Source of the DNA: Isochrysis galbana
Taxonomy: Eukaryota > Haptophyta > Isochrysidales > Isochrysidaceae
Assembly (NCBI GenBank): GCA_018136815.1
Contig: CM030943.1
Coordinates: 1,293,975-1,357,974, forward strand
Direction: 5' to 3'
Length of the DNA stretch: 64,000 nucleotides
In this document: piece by piece, positions 11,004 through 20,160 of the stretch
How the letters are laid out: every line of letters begins with the position of its first letter
Position numbering within the stretch: the first letter of the stretch is position 1
Made by a program: the position numbers and the translations under genes
Notes under the pieces: model-generated
What the model saw: the letters and a program-made list of their open reading frames with translations, nothing else
Databases searched by the model: none
What the model was told of the DNA's origin: nothing

Positions 11004-13709
11004 ATAGCACCAAGAGGCATGGAAATTCGTGGCTAGAACGAAGAGGTTGAGGCCGACCTTTGAAGGCTCAAGGACGTGAGAACAGCTACAGTACAGCAAG
11101 GCCGTGGTAAAAAGGACGGCGGAGAACAGCGACAGAAATACACACGGACAAAGAGCAGGTAAGCACTACCTGCCCTTTGTTACGTCTCATTTGCATATAG
11201 AGGAGGAAGAGCCACCCAACAACCCAGGCGATGACTGCCAGGATGAAACAGATTGTCACACTGTAAGTGGTCGAATTCAGGTCCATCGTATACTCCGCAC
11301 GAAACACTGTTTTGAGCTCAGCACTGTTGGAGACGGCGAGAGAACCATCGGTAGCGCTTGAGCGATCCAGCCCAGCCTGCATACACGGGTTGTGAGGATG
11401 GGAGGCAGGCAAACATGAGTAAGGAGAAAAGAGGATCTAGCTGGCACCTCTTCGAGAGAGGCCGGCGGTTGCCCCTCCAGAAAGCGCTGGGAGGGTTTGC
11501 TGTCAATGATGAAGAGCGCAGCGGAGGGAGTATTGGACACTGCGGATGTTAAAGCGCGAGAGACCTTGCGCGCATCGGTGCACACGATGGCGGCACCAAG
11601 ATGGAAGTGATTCAGGGACCGAGTTGGGCAAGATGTGTCATTCACGCAACCGAGAACGTTGGGCTGGGGCAGACCTGAGCGTAGGAGATCGTCAGCACGG
11701 GCGGTAGAATGCGCGTTGGCAAGTTGGGCTCAAGTGTTACGAGGAGTGCCGCCTCCTCGATGTAACGAATGGCCTGAGTTTGGTTGGGTGAGTGGGCGTA
11801 AGATGCAATCCGGTGAGGCAGAGTCGAGGTGCCCCTTACGACGGCACCGGATCAAAAATTCTGTGACCATATGTTTTCGGTGCCCTATTCCTCCTGGATT
11901 GCTCATACGTGTAGCCTCGCGCGACGAGGATGATGTTACCTTTGGGTCGGAGTTGCCAGAGGTCTTGCTAGTAGCCGTGTCGACAGCAAAGAAGCGCCGT
12001 ACAAGGCGATCATTTGAAGCCGATCGGTCCGAATTGGCGGCAACGTTGAGGATCTTCACCGGGATCGGATAGAGGGTATCGCCATTCGTGCGCAAATAGA
12101 GGTCGTAGTAAATCGGCGTAGAAGCGCGCTCAAGCAACGATGGAATCTGCAGCTTGCATTCGACCTGGGCATGTGGGGTAGCCAAATGGGAGTCATAGTA
12201 TGCCAGTCACGACGCCAGGTGCGAGTCTGTCCACGGTGGAGGGCAGGAAGGATGCAAGAGGGGTCCACAGGAAGATACGCCCATAGCCAACTGTTGCTAC
12301 AAGAACGCACCGCCAAACCGTACCCTGAAAACGGCATCGTACCAGGCTTACCTTCATTGCATTGCCTACTTTGAGGAAGGCCGAGGTATCGCGTGCCACC
12401 CCAGTACAAAGTTGCAGTTGTTCCGTGAAAGGTTCCATTCCCAGAAAAGTTCCGTTTAGAGCGTATTTTGAAACAACATATGTCAGGGTGGATGCCGAGC
12501 CGGACAGGTCAACCTGCAGAGGAACCTCCGAGATCAGAGACGTCACTTGCGCCGTGTCGTACTCAAGCCATGGCATGCGTTTGTACCAACTGCAGGGCAA
12601 ACAGGGTGAGTATTCAAACGTTGAGTGGCGAGGCTTCCGGGGCTCTCTTGCCGTCCCTGCCCGCTTGGGGACGCAGGATGTGCCGAGCCCGACGCATTAG
12701 GAGCCGCATCCTCAAGGAGGGCGGTCAGGCGGGTACCATTGCACCTGAGAGAAGCCGGTGTTGAGTAAGACTTCAAGGTCGACTGGCTCTGGAGAAATGA
12801 GAAGACGGCGCAGGCCGGAGTATTTGCACTGTAGAGCTGAGCAACGCACAAGTTGGCGACAGCATTACAGGCGGCGTTCCCAACCTCCACAGGTTGCGCC
12901 TTGGGTGCGGCGTCCTCATCCGCGGTGCGCGAAGCGAGCACTGCCCGCAAGCATTCCGTAGCAGCAGGAATGAGGAGTTGTTCGAATGCCTTGGACACAA
13001 TCGTGAGGCTCCCGCCACTGTCAACCAGATCAGCAAGGGTTAAACTGTTTGCTGATGCTGTGTCATACTGCTGAACTGAAGAATATGCCTGTTCCTGCAC
13101 GCATGACACGCTGCCGCCACCGAGGCCAGTCGCCCAGAGCCCATCGGCGTGGAGTCTCTCCTTGTACCCATCCATGCAGACGCAGCCGACGGAGGTGGCG
13201 GTCTGGTAACGCGTGGGGCAAGGCGTGCACCGGCGAGTCGCCGAATTGAGATACGCGGTTTGCCCGCAGCTTCCGCATTCCTTAGCCGCGAGTAACGTGC
13301 CGTGGCCGTTGGTCTCGAACAGCGCCTGACCTTCGGGACACCTGCATTCTCCGCCATCGAGGCCTAGGGTGGAGCTTCCGCAAGGCATGCATGTGGTGCC
13401 ATCGCTCGAGGGGGCTTCATTACCACCACAGAGCGTGCACACCCCCAAGCCGTCGCCGTTGCTTTCTACCACGCCGTTGATGCATTTGCAGCTGAGACCC
13501 GATCCGCTCGGCTCGAGGGTCTGCCCTCCCGCTGCGCATGCGAGGCACTGGAGCGAGCTGGTGTCGAAGTACTGGGTGGAGGAGCAGGTGGGCGTGTTGG
13601 TCTGCAGGTCGAAGGGGTTGGCCAGTGCCGTGTACACCACGCCCTCCACTGGCGCTGCGGCGAGGAGCCAGATGGCGGCGGCGGCCGTGGCGGCGGTTGG
13701 GAAAGACAT
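11004..13709 (-). CDS. TMEM67-like: meckelin-like ciliary transition-zone membrane protein (N-terminal half)
   Basis: Exons on the minus strand are 13709-12745, 12589-12352, 12164-11940, 11773-11675, 11376-11170 and 11057-11004 (cut by the gap). All junctions are GT-AG and frame-consistent, giving 596 codons. A signal peptide (MSFPTAATAAAAIWLLAAAPVEG) precedes about 200 residues of Cys-rich repeats (CLACAAG, CTLCGGN, CRCPEGQ, CGSCGQ, CTPCPT). Next come the meckelin-type ectodomain blocks: NACNAVANLCVAQLY, WYKRMPWLEYD, YYDLYLRTNGDTLYPIPVKI with RRFFAVD, AIRYIEEAALLVTL with ILPPVLTISYA, and FRAEYTMDLNS before a first membrane helix (ICFILAVIAWVVGWLFLLY). This block order matches meckelin (TMEM67/MKS3, about 1000 residues in animals), which sits in the MKS module at the base of cilia. 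Its presence argues for a ciliated or flagellated organism. The remaining transmembrane half must lie in the gap. The donor of exon 4 (GTCTGC) is weak. Confidence 0.8.
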
Positions 13710-14572
13710 GGGGCTTCCCTTCCCCTTGTCAGAGATTTTCTTGTTGTTGAGGGTATAACCTTAGTCCTACGGGACGACGGCTCCCTCATCGGCTCATCGG
13801 CAACGGAGCCTTGGCTCCGGCGCTCCGGCGAGAATTTCGAGAATTTTTTTTGAAATTTGGGTCCAACATCGAAATAAAATTTTTGACCGAAATTTGGGCT
13901 TGGTCACGGGGGGCTAGAGCGAAATTTGCTAGCCCGCAGGCGGATGACGCCTGCGAGGAAGCCATCGTCCGCCGGCCCGCCGGCCCCTCGACGAGGAAGC
14001 GGCCGAGATCGAGATGGGTCGCGGGAGAAGGCGAGGGCGAGGAGGAGGAGGGCATCCTCTCAGGGCAGAGCTTTCGTCCGCCTCGGCCATTGGAGGAGGT
14101 GGACTTCCTCTCGGAGTCCGAGGCGTTGAACGATGGGGAAGAGAGCGACAACGTGGAGACGGAAGGAGGAGAGGAGGAGGAAGTGGAAGTGGAAGTGGAA
14201 ACCTCGGAAGACGAGCTGGAGAGGGCGATGCAGGAAGATGGGAGGACTCGGGAAGACAGGGAGCGGCGCAGCCGGGCTGGGACGAAAGCAAGAGGGGGCC
14301 AGAGCGGCACACCGCAGTCCCAGTCTGTCGTATTCCATACGATGACAGGTTTTTACTTATAACCTGTAGGTTATTTTAAGCCTTAAGGTTTCGTCGATTG
14401 GTATTCCGCCTCTTCTCTTACTTTCTCTCGACGTCATCAAATGTTCCATGACCATCTTTTATCTTCTCTCGTCCATCGGTCATAGCTCCCCAGCGAGATC
14501 TGCCGCTCAGGTAGTGTTCCATCGAGTATGGGGCAGAAAAGAAGTCGGTATGTCACCTATGGGGAATTTCCC
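13710..14572. other. intergenic with an acidic open frame
   Basis: A plus-strand frame (13811-14362) reads through a Glu-rich tract, but it has no upstream ATG, no domain, and purine-rich simple sequence (gaggaggag...) explains the acidity. It could be an exon of something unrecognised. I do not call a gene. The 5' flank of the meckelin-like gene is included. Confidence 0.35.
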
Positions 14573-15349
14573 ATAATATTAAAACAGACCCTGAACAACG
14601 TTCAGGGAAACTATTTTTTAATAAAAGGCCCCGCGGAGACGCGCATAGCAGCTTTCACCTTTGACACAAAAGGAGCTTCAGACAGGCGAGGTTTGGGGGT
14701 TATCCAACCCGACCTACTCGACATCGGCCAACGGGTTTTATGAGGCTGCACGCCGTGCGTCCGCCAGTCCCATCGCAGCGTCCCAGCGGGCCCAACACTG
14801 GCCGTTGGCGCAAGAATTCATTTCACTTTTTTGGCGACATCTTGCAACGTCCGCTCCGCGCTCTCGGTGAGTTTCATTGTTCTTGTCTTGAAAAAACGCC
14901 AACCCTTCCGTATCCAAGTTATCAGCAGGACAAGGAGGATCAACGCGGCAGCCGCTCCAGCGCCAATTCCGCCCCCTTTCCACCCCAACATAAGAAATCC
15001 CAGTACGGCGGCAGGGAGTCCAATGAGCGCATACAAGGCCACGACACCGGTGATCATGTCTCCCAGCTGCTCGACGTCGTAATAACCATTGTTTTCATGG
15101 ACGTAAACCCGCATTATGCACGTTTGTATACCATCGCAGAAAAAATACGAAGAAGATTCCAATGGCGGCGCGCTCAAAAAAGGGTTCCATCAAATATTAA
15201 AATAGACCTTACCATCATTTGCCTTTTCAAAAAAGGGTATAGACGGGGCCCATGATATTAAAATAGACGCTGTTCAGGAAAACTATTTTTTTAATAAAAG
15301 GCCCCGCGGAGAGACCTACGGGGAAATTCCCCATACTATTAAAATAGAC
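14573..15349 (+). repeat. direct AT-rich repeats framing a small membrane-protein gene
   Basis: A block that runs from ATATTAAAACAGAC (14576) through a ttcaggaaaacta-like core to aaaaggccccgcggaga (about 14640) recurs at 15255-15312. Partial copies of its ATATTAAAATAGAC start occur at 15194-15207 and 15336-15349, the last preceded by the same ggggaaattcccca context as at 14560. The gene at 14818-15114 lies between the copies. A further flanking pair, tgcacgccgtgcg, sits near 14745 and 15515. The arrangement suggests a small mobile cassette or a remnant of one. Confidence 0.6.
14818..15114 (-). CDS. small two-helix membrane protein, member 1 of an unrecognised family
   Basis: A 98-residue product starting at the ATG MRVYVHENNGYYDVEQLGD. 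The longer frame upstream has only a non-ATG start. Two hydrophobic helices follow (VVALYALIGLPAAVLGFLML and a Gly/Ala-rich AAALILLVLLITW), then a basic stretch and the tail RFFKTRTMKLTESAERTLQD. The start M-x-V-Y, the Y-D/E-V-E-x-L segment and the tail F-x-K-T-x-x-M-x-L-T recur in the products at 52295-52612 and 52766-53263, which argues that all three are real genes. I do not recognise the family. Its size and topology (short N-terminal segment, two helices, basic helix) would suit a pore-forming, holin-like or organelle-membrane protein, but no function can be assigned. Confidence 0.65.
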   Translation of the reverse strand: MRVYVHENNGYYDVEQLGDMITGVVALYALIGLPAAVLGFLMLGWKGGGIGAGAAAALILLVLLITWIRKGWRFFKTRTMKLTESAERTLQDVAKKVK

Positions 15350-15679
15350 TTCATGTAGTATACCAGGTAAACTTTTTTTATCAATAACTCGGCGTTCACC
15401 CCAGTTGCAATCAGGTGCGCGCACGGCGTGGAACCTTCGCCTAGGTGGAGATTTTCCGCCAGGTGCACGCCGTGCGCGCAGATAGCTATGCGTGCGCATA
15501 GGAGTTTGATGAGTCTGCACGCCGCCGTGCGCCGGACGCGATGTGCAGCGGGTCCTCCGCGGGGACGCCGTGCGTGTTTCCGCGGGGGGGGGAGGGGAGG
15601 GGAGCGGGGGCGCCGTACTTTTTTTTTTCGTTGACTTGATAGTAACCCCCCCCCCTCTCTCCCCCCCCCCCCCAAAGCC

Positions 15680-16513
15680 ATGGGTCACAAACACTCAACG
15701 TTGTTGCTTCTCCTGCTTGGTATCGAGGCCACCCACGCGGCCCCGGGACGACGGCTAAGCGAGGATGCGCTCCTCTGTCCGCCGACGGTGCAGTATATTT
15801 CTACATCGCCTGTTGGTGCGATTGCGGTAGGCGAATGTCTTGACACCTCCGCCGCGACCTCCATGTCCGATATGTTCCTAGATTCTGCAATAGGCACTAA
15901 TGTCACCGAAACTCTAGACATGACGTTCGACACATCGTCCGTTACCACCATGTTTCAGATGTTCAAAGGCACTACGAGCTTCAACTCTCCGGTCCCCTTT
16001 AATACATCCAAAGTCACTACCATAAAATTTATGTTTGACGGTGCGGCGAGTTTCAACCATCCGCTAGCGTGGGACACATCGAAGGTAAGCAACATGGCTT
16101 ACATGTTCAGGGATGCCACAAGTTTCAATCAGCCTTTGGAGTGGGACACTTCGAGGGTGACTTTCACAAAGTGGATGTTCAAGCAAGCCTCAAGCTTCAA
16201 TCAGCCACTCACGTGGGATATGTCATCGAATGCTAATATGGATGGCATGTTCTGGGGTGCCAGCAACTTCAACCAGCCGTTGGAATGGGATACCTCCAAA
16301 GTGATAGACATGTCTCATGTGTTCGCTGACGCCATCAGCTTCGACCAGCCGCTTCTATGGGACACCTCGTCCGTGATAACGATGGAAGCTATGTTCTACA
16401 ACACCACCTCCTTCTCACAGGACCTGTCCGCATGGAACGTCTCGTCCGTCACGACTTTCTGGAGAATGTTTACTCATTCGCGGATGGCCAGCGGGTTCGG
16501 CGGAAAACGCTAA
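15680..16513 (+). CDS. secreted MFG-repeat (DUF285 / BspA-like) protein
   Basis: A 277-residue product. Residues 1-20 form a signal peptide with a Leu-rich core (HSTLLLLLLGIEATHAA). The rest is about nine copies of a 24-25-residue repeat with the pattern V-x-x-M-x-x-M-F-x-x-A-x-S-F-N-Q-P-L-x-W-D-T-S, the hallmark of the DUF285 'lipoprotein/BspA' solenoid that is expanded in marine algae and some bacteria and giant viruses. These are extracellular or cell-surface repeats, probably for binding. The final repeat (QDLSAWNVSSVTTFWRMF) has the usual C-terminal variant, so the 3' end looks natural, although its stop codon falls inside a 22-bp direct repeat shared with 18975-18996. A C-rich tract lies directly before the ATG. 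Confidence 0.85.
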   Translation: MGHKHSTLLLLLLGIEATHAAPGRRLSEDALLCPPTVQYISTSPVGAIAVGECLDTSAATSMSDMFLDSAIGTNVTETLDMTFDTSSVTTMFQMFKGTTSFNSPVPFNTSKVTTIKFMFDGAASFNHPLAWDTSKVSNMAYMFRDATSFNQPLEWDTSRVTFTKWMFKQASSFNQPLTWDMSSNANMDGMFWGASNFNQPLEWDTSKVIDMSHVFADAISFDQPLLWDTSSVITMEAMFYNTTSFSQDLSAWNVSSVTTFWRMFTHSRMASGFGGKR

Positions 16514-16524
16514 GCGGACACAAA
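16503..16524 (+). repeat. 22-bp direct repeat, left copy
   Basis: Positions 16503-16524 are identical to 18975-18996 (core AACGCTAAGCGGACACAA). The left copy contains the TAA stop of the MFG-repeat gene. The 2.45 kb between the copies carries two divergent unknown genes. The repeat could be a target duplication, a recombination site or a shared 3' processing signal; see findings. Confidence 0.8.
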
Positions 16525-16751
16525 TGACTTTCGCAATGGACCGAAGAGGGGGAGCAAGCCCCCACACTCCCTTGGGCCCCACACACACTCCCTCAGGGCA
16601 GCGGCGCGCATCAGGCACATGCGCCCTTCCGCGCAGTCGCGTGCTGCGCGTCTCGTTCCGCTCGAGGCGGCAGGCCAGTCAGCGGCGGCGCGCGCCCATA
16701 ACTCCCTGGCGGCGGCGATGACAGTCTCTCGTGGCAAAACGGGGGCCCATC

Positions 16752-17969
16752 TCACACCGAGTGCATCTCGCACAGATCGAGGCTGGTGAGCGGCACCTTC
16801 CGAAGGAGGACCTCGCTGAAGGAGCCACCCAGGTCGTCGTTCACGAGATCCTCAAGGCTGAACTCCTCGTCGGAACCCTCCACAAAGGCGCGCCACGCCT
16901 TCATGGGCACTTCAGTGCTCGGGCTCGCGCAAATGGTGTACACCGAGTCCTCCTTCTGGAACGTGAAACGGATGTCGTCGTTCTCGCTCAGCAGCTCATT
17001 GCATCGGAGAAGCGTGCACATGGCGCACACGCCGCCACGGGGTGTAGGGGGAGCCGCCTCATTCTCCTCTCCTTCCTCCTCCTCCGCCTCTTCACGAGGA
17101 GCAAACGAAGGGCTCTTGCCACCTGCTCGCTTCCTGGGGTTGTCCACCTTGCCACGGCGGGATTCCTCCTCCTCCTCCTCAAGCTCCCACCGCGGCTGCA
17201 AGACACCCACGGCACGAGACGACGGAGAGGCGCGCGGAGACGACTTCGACACCTCCGCGCGACGTGGAGCCTTCCGTGCAATCGCACGGGGAACCTTCGG
17301 AGGGTCCACTTTGGAAGAACGGGGGGCCTTGGGAGGAGGACCCGAAGCCGAGGAGGGCCGTGGGGCACTCGAAGGGCGCGGAACAGTGTGCGATGTTGGT
17401 GACGTCACCCGACCACCAACACGCGGCGCAGAGGTCATGCGCGACGCAAGAGATGGACGCGGTGCAGAAGATGCGGCGGGAGGAAAGGAGGAAGAGCCAC
17501 GCGCACGCGCACGTTTGGGGCCGGGTGGCAGACGTGCGGATGGACGAGGAACCGTCGACGACTTGGGCCGCTTGCGCGCGCGCTTCTCCTCCTCTTCAGA
17601 GTCAGTGTCGTCCCCTCCCGAAGAAGACTCGGACTTCTGGCGGCGCTTCTTGTGCGGCTTCTTGCTCGAGGGCTTCTCGTCGGGTCGCGAACGCCTCTTG
17701 GTCGACTGCTCCTCCTCCTCTTCCTCGTCGTCCTCCTCCCCCTCCTCCTCTCCGTGGTCTTCTCCGTCACGTTCGCTTTGCTCCTCGGCTTCTTCCTCCT
17801 CCTCCTCTTCTTGCTCCTCTTCTTGCTTCCCCTCTGTTTTCTCCACCTTCTGCGTCGGCTTCTTCTTCGAGAAGCGGCGAAGTTGCCCGCCAAAGTGACC
17901 GTTGATCAACTGGAACATTTCATTGACGACCTCCAGGTTGTCGTCCATAGCAATGTGCATCTGCGTCAT
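16752..17969 (-). CDS. unknown acidic/basic low-complexity protein with C-terminal Cys motif
   Basis: A 405-residue frame. The N-terminus is a short amphipathic segment (DDNLEVVNEMFQLINGHFGG). It is followed by alternating Glu-rich and Lys/Arg/Ser/Pro-rich tracts to about residue 305, typical of disordered nuclear or chromatin proteins, and then by an ordered C-terminal portion with CAMCTLLRCNELL and FTFQKEDSVYTICASPS. The ATG at 17969 is usable, but the frame continues upstream as YNDY after a possible acceptor near 17985, so an earlier exon may exist. It is divergent from the gene ending at 18939. I recognise no family; a DNA- or protein-binding role is a guess. Confidence 0.5.
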   Translation of the reverse strand: MTQMHIAMDDNLEVVNEMFQLINGHFGGQLRRFSKKKPTQKVEKTEGKQEEEQEEEEEEEAEEQSERDGEDHGEEEGEEDDEEEEEEQSTKRRSRPDEKPSSKKPHKKRRQKSESSSGGDDTDSEEEEKRARKRPKSSTVPRPSARLPPGPKRARARGSSSFPPAASSAPRPSLASRMTSAPRVGGRVTSPTSHTVPRPSSAPRPSSASGPPPKAPRSSKVDPPKVPRAIARKAPRRAEVSKSSPRASPSSRAVGVLQPRWELEEEEEESRRGKVDNPRKRAGGKSPSFAPREEAEEEEGEENEAAPPTPRGGVCAMCTLLRCNELLSENDDIRFTFQKEDSVYTICASPSTEVPMKAWRAFVEGSDEEFSLEDLVNDDLGGSFSEVLLRKVPLTSLDLCEMHSV

Positions 17970-18246
17970 GTAGTCGTTGTATCTGTTGCTGCAACGATGG
18001 GAGGGGGGAGAGAGAGAGAGAGAGAGAGAGTTTCAGCACAGATTGACGCCCGGTGCGGCGGGGGATGGAAGTGGAGACGGAGGAGCGCAGGTGTGCGACA
18101 CCGGAGAATACCACCCATGCGAACGACGAGAGCACACAGAGTCCTCACACCACAGGAGAGAGCTCGCAGACATGTGAGCGAGCACGTTGAGCGCCGCATG
18201 TGGCAAAGCTCACAAGATGTTCGACGAGTCCATCTGAACGGAGCGT

Positions 18247-18939
18247 GTGAGGGCTGCGCGAGATAGAAGACAGAAGCAAACCCGCATCAAGGACCGAGTC
18301 GAGCGCCTTGCTGCCATTCAAGCGGCCGACAACGCCGCAACACAGCCGCAAAGGAGCGACCCCAAGAAGAAGCACCACGTCGACGTCGTCGACCGCATGT
18401 GCCGCTTCTGCTACCTTTTTGAGAACGATCTCATCAAATACGACGAATCGGATCGAGCCTACGTCGATTTCATCCTCTTCGAGAAGAAGGTTGACTCTCT
18501 CGGCAAGGGCGCCCTCGAAGACGACGATATGCGCTACCTCAACTTCGAACGGTACCGCCTCGTCGACCCCAAACGTGGCGACAACAAGAAGTGGGGCATG
18601 CGCTTCCGCGCCTACGACGTCTTTGTCGCCAAAGAGGGCTCCATGCCCGTCACCGTCTACCTCAACAAACATTCCCGAGGGACCGAGGAAGACCTCCTCG
18701 AACGCTTTGACACATCCGGCACCCAAAAGTTTGTGATGTCAGTCGCGAATCAGCTCCAACGCCCCTATCGCACACCTCCCAAGGCGTGTGAGGTCCTGTA
18801 CGCCTACCGCGGAAAACGCGTGGTCTACACACAGGACAAGTTTGCAAAGTGGAATGGCATCTGCACTGACTGCGAGACTCAGCGACCCTCGTGGAAAAAG
18901 CAGGTGGAGTGGGGAGGCATCACCAAACCCTTCATCTGA
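18247..18939 (+). CDS. unknown protein with two CxxC motifs, 5' end uncertain
   Basis: The frame gives up to 230 residues. The first ATG is at 18397 (180 residues from there); before it a Lys/Arg-rich helix (RRQKQTRIKDRVERLAAIQ) looks coding and may belong to an exon with an acceptor near 18270. Ordered, well-mixed sequence follows: MCRFCYLFENDLIKY, FILFEKKVDSLGKG, FRAYDVFVAKEGSMPVTVY and ICTDCETQRPSWKKQVEWG. CRFC and CTDC could together bind one zinc. The minus-strand frame over the same bases is Val/Asp-rich and is rejected as a shadow. No family was recognised. The stop lies about 35 bp before the right copy of the 22-bp repeat. Confidence 0.55.
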   Translation: MRAARDRRQKQTRIKDRVERLAAIQAADNAATQPQRSDPKKKHHVDVVDRMCRFCYLFENDLIKYDESDRAYVDFILFEKKVDSLGKGALEDDDMRYLNFERYRLVDPKRGDNKKWGMRFRAYDVFVAKEGSMPVTVYLNKHSRGTEEDLLERFDTSGTQKFVMSVANQLQRPYRTPPKACEVLYAYRGKRVVYTQDKFAKWNGICTDCETQRPSWKKQVEWGGITKPFI

Positions 18940-18974
18940 CCACTGTACCTTGTCCGGGTTTTAACGTCATGTGC

Positions 18975-18996
18975 GAAAACGCTAAGCGGACACAAA
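18975..18996 (+). repeat. 22-bp direct repeat, right copy
   Basis: This copy is identical to 16503-16524. Its surroundings differ from the left copy on both sides, so the identity is confined to the repeat itself. Confidence 0.8.
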
Positions 18997-19734
18997 ACAC
19001 CAGTTCACACTACAGACGTCCCTTTCTCCAAACACCTGAGCATAGACACTGTGGCCTATTTCCGTGACATAATCCTTGGTATGTGTTTCGTGACGGGTTT
19101 TAAAGTCAATTCAAATTGTAATACATTATAAACGGGGATGGGGACAGTCGATGGCTCAAACAAGTCTGTCCCATATTCGATGGAACACGGCTTTCGTAGC
19201 GTCGGCTCTCTCTGTCGCATGTCTGCGCGTTGCTAAGTTGCCCTGGTGCCGATATCTGACCGTCCGTCCAGGTGTGGTTAGTTTTCGCCCCGTTTGGTTT
19301 AGTTTGTGTGTCCTTTATCGTTCTCATGTTCGTCTGTTGTAGGCTCCCGTGTCTGCCTCGGACCTAAGAAGTTCTCATCCTCGCTTTCCCTCTCTCCCAC
19401 TAGCTCGCTAGCTAGCCTCGTCTCTACTCTCCGACGCCGCGCGTCACGAGTCTCCGACCTTCAGTCTACCTCACCGCTCGTAGCGACCGATGGCAGACTC
19501 TCTCGATCCCGACACTTATTATGATCTCTCAGACATCTTCCCGCAAGCAACAATCAACGACCCTTTCACGACCGCGTCAAGGTGTCGTTCCGTCAATAGT
19601 GGGACATCAGTCGAATTGAGCGATCAAATGTCCACAGTTGTAAGGTCGTTTGCTTTCATTTGGTACCCCTCGTTTCCAAATACGCGATGCGTCGGTATAA
19701 AAGAAATCCCCTCCTGTGGGGACTCTCACCCTAC
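18997..19734. other. intergenic
   Basis: Moderate-GC sequence with weak open frames on both strands and no recognisable domain. A possible short plus-strand frame beginning MADSLDPDTYYDLSD at 19490 is open but has no support. The stretch could include LTR-type leader sequence. Confidence 0.35.
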
Positions 19735-20080
19735 CATGAGCCCCCCCCCCCCCCCGCGAGCACCCCCAAGGAGAGGCCCAGGAGCACCCCGTACGCGACG
19801 AGAACGGCGTCGCCAGGGCGCGCCCCGAGAGGGCCTGGTAGACGCCCACGGCGAGCACGGCGTAGCCCGTCCCCTTGTGCGCGACCCGCCACACGGCGCG
19901 GCGTGTGGTGCGGGCGGCGGGCGGGCCGCGCACGAGCGCGTTGAGCGGCTGCAGCAGGGCGAGGGCGAGGGCGAAGGCGACGGCCCCGAGCGTATGATGG
20001 GGGTGCGAGAAGTGGCGCCCTCGGGGCACCCACGCGACGGCGAGCGCGACGCCGGCGGCGGCCACCGCAAAGCCCGCTTA
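19735..20080 (-). pseudogene. cytochrome b561-domain fragment with a frame break
   Basis: On the minus strand an exon starting near 20080 reads AGFAVAAAGVALAVAWVP, then HFSHPHHTLGAVAFALAL, LLQPLNALVRG and VWRVAHKGTGYAVLAVGVYQ. This is the order of helices and haem-ligand histidines of the cytochrome b561 domain found in DOMON/ferric-reductase-like proteins (trans-membrane ascorbate-type electron transport). After VYQALSG the reading continues only in another frame, as GDAVLVAYGVLLGLSLGVLAGG, the expected last helix. So a one-base indel near 19820 (mutation or sequencing error) or an unusual intron separates them. No N-terminal domain was found upstream, so this is probably a broken or partial gene. 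Its last-helix segment has a duplicate at 28690-28790. Confidence 0.6.
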
Positions 20081-20160
20081 CCTGCGAGAGCGGGGGGGGT
20101 GCCTTGTTTCGTGGGAGGGAGGGCCGATGGGGGCGGGGGGGGGGGAGGAGGGAGAAACAC

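Noticed and set aside
11277-11645. Minus-strand frame between meckelin exons 4 and 5, first read as an extra exon
   Set aside because: The direct join of exons at 11675 and 11376 keeps the frame and family continuity; the extra frame cannot be joined without an impossible intron.
13811-14362. 183-codon acidic frame
   Set aside because: No ATG at its start, purine-rich simple sequence, no domain. Kept only as a note in the intergenic entry.
17652-18266. Plus-strand Leu-rich frame looking like a multi-pass membrane protein
   Set aside because: It is the complement of the Glu/Lys-rich tract of the minus-strand gene.
18145-18726. Minus-strand Val/Asp-rich frame
   Set aside because: Antisense shadow of the CxxC gene, which has better composition.
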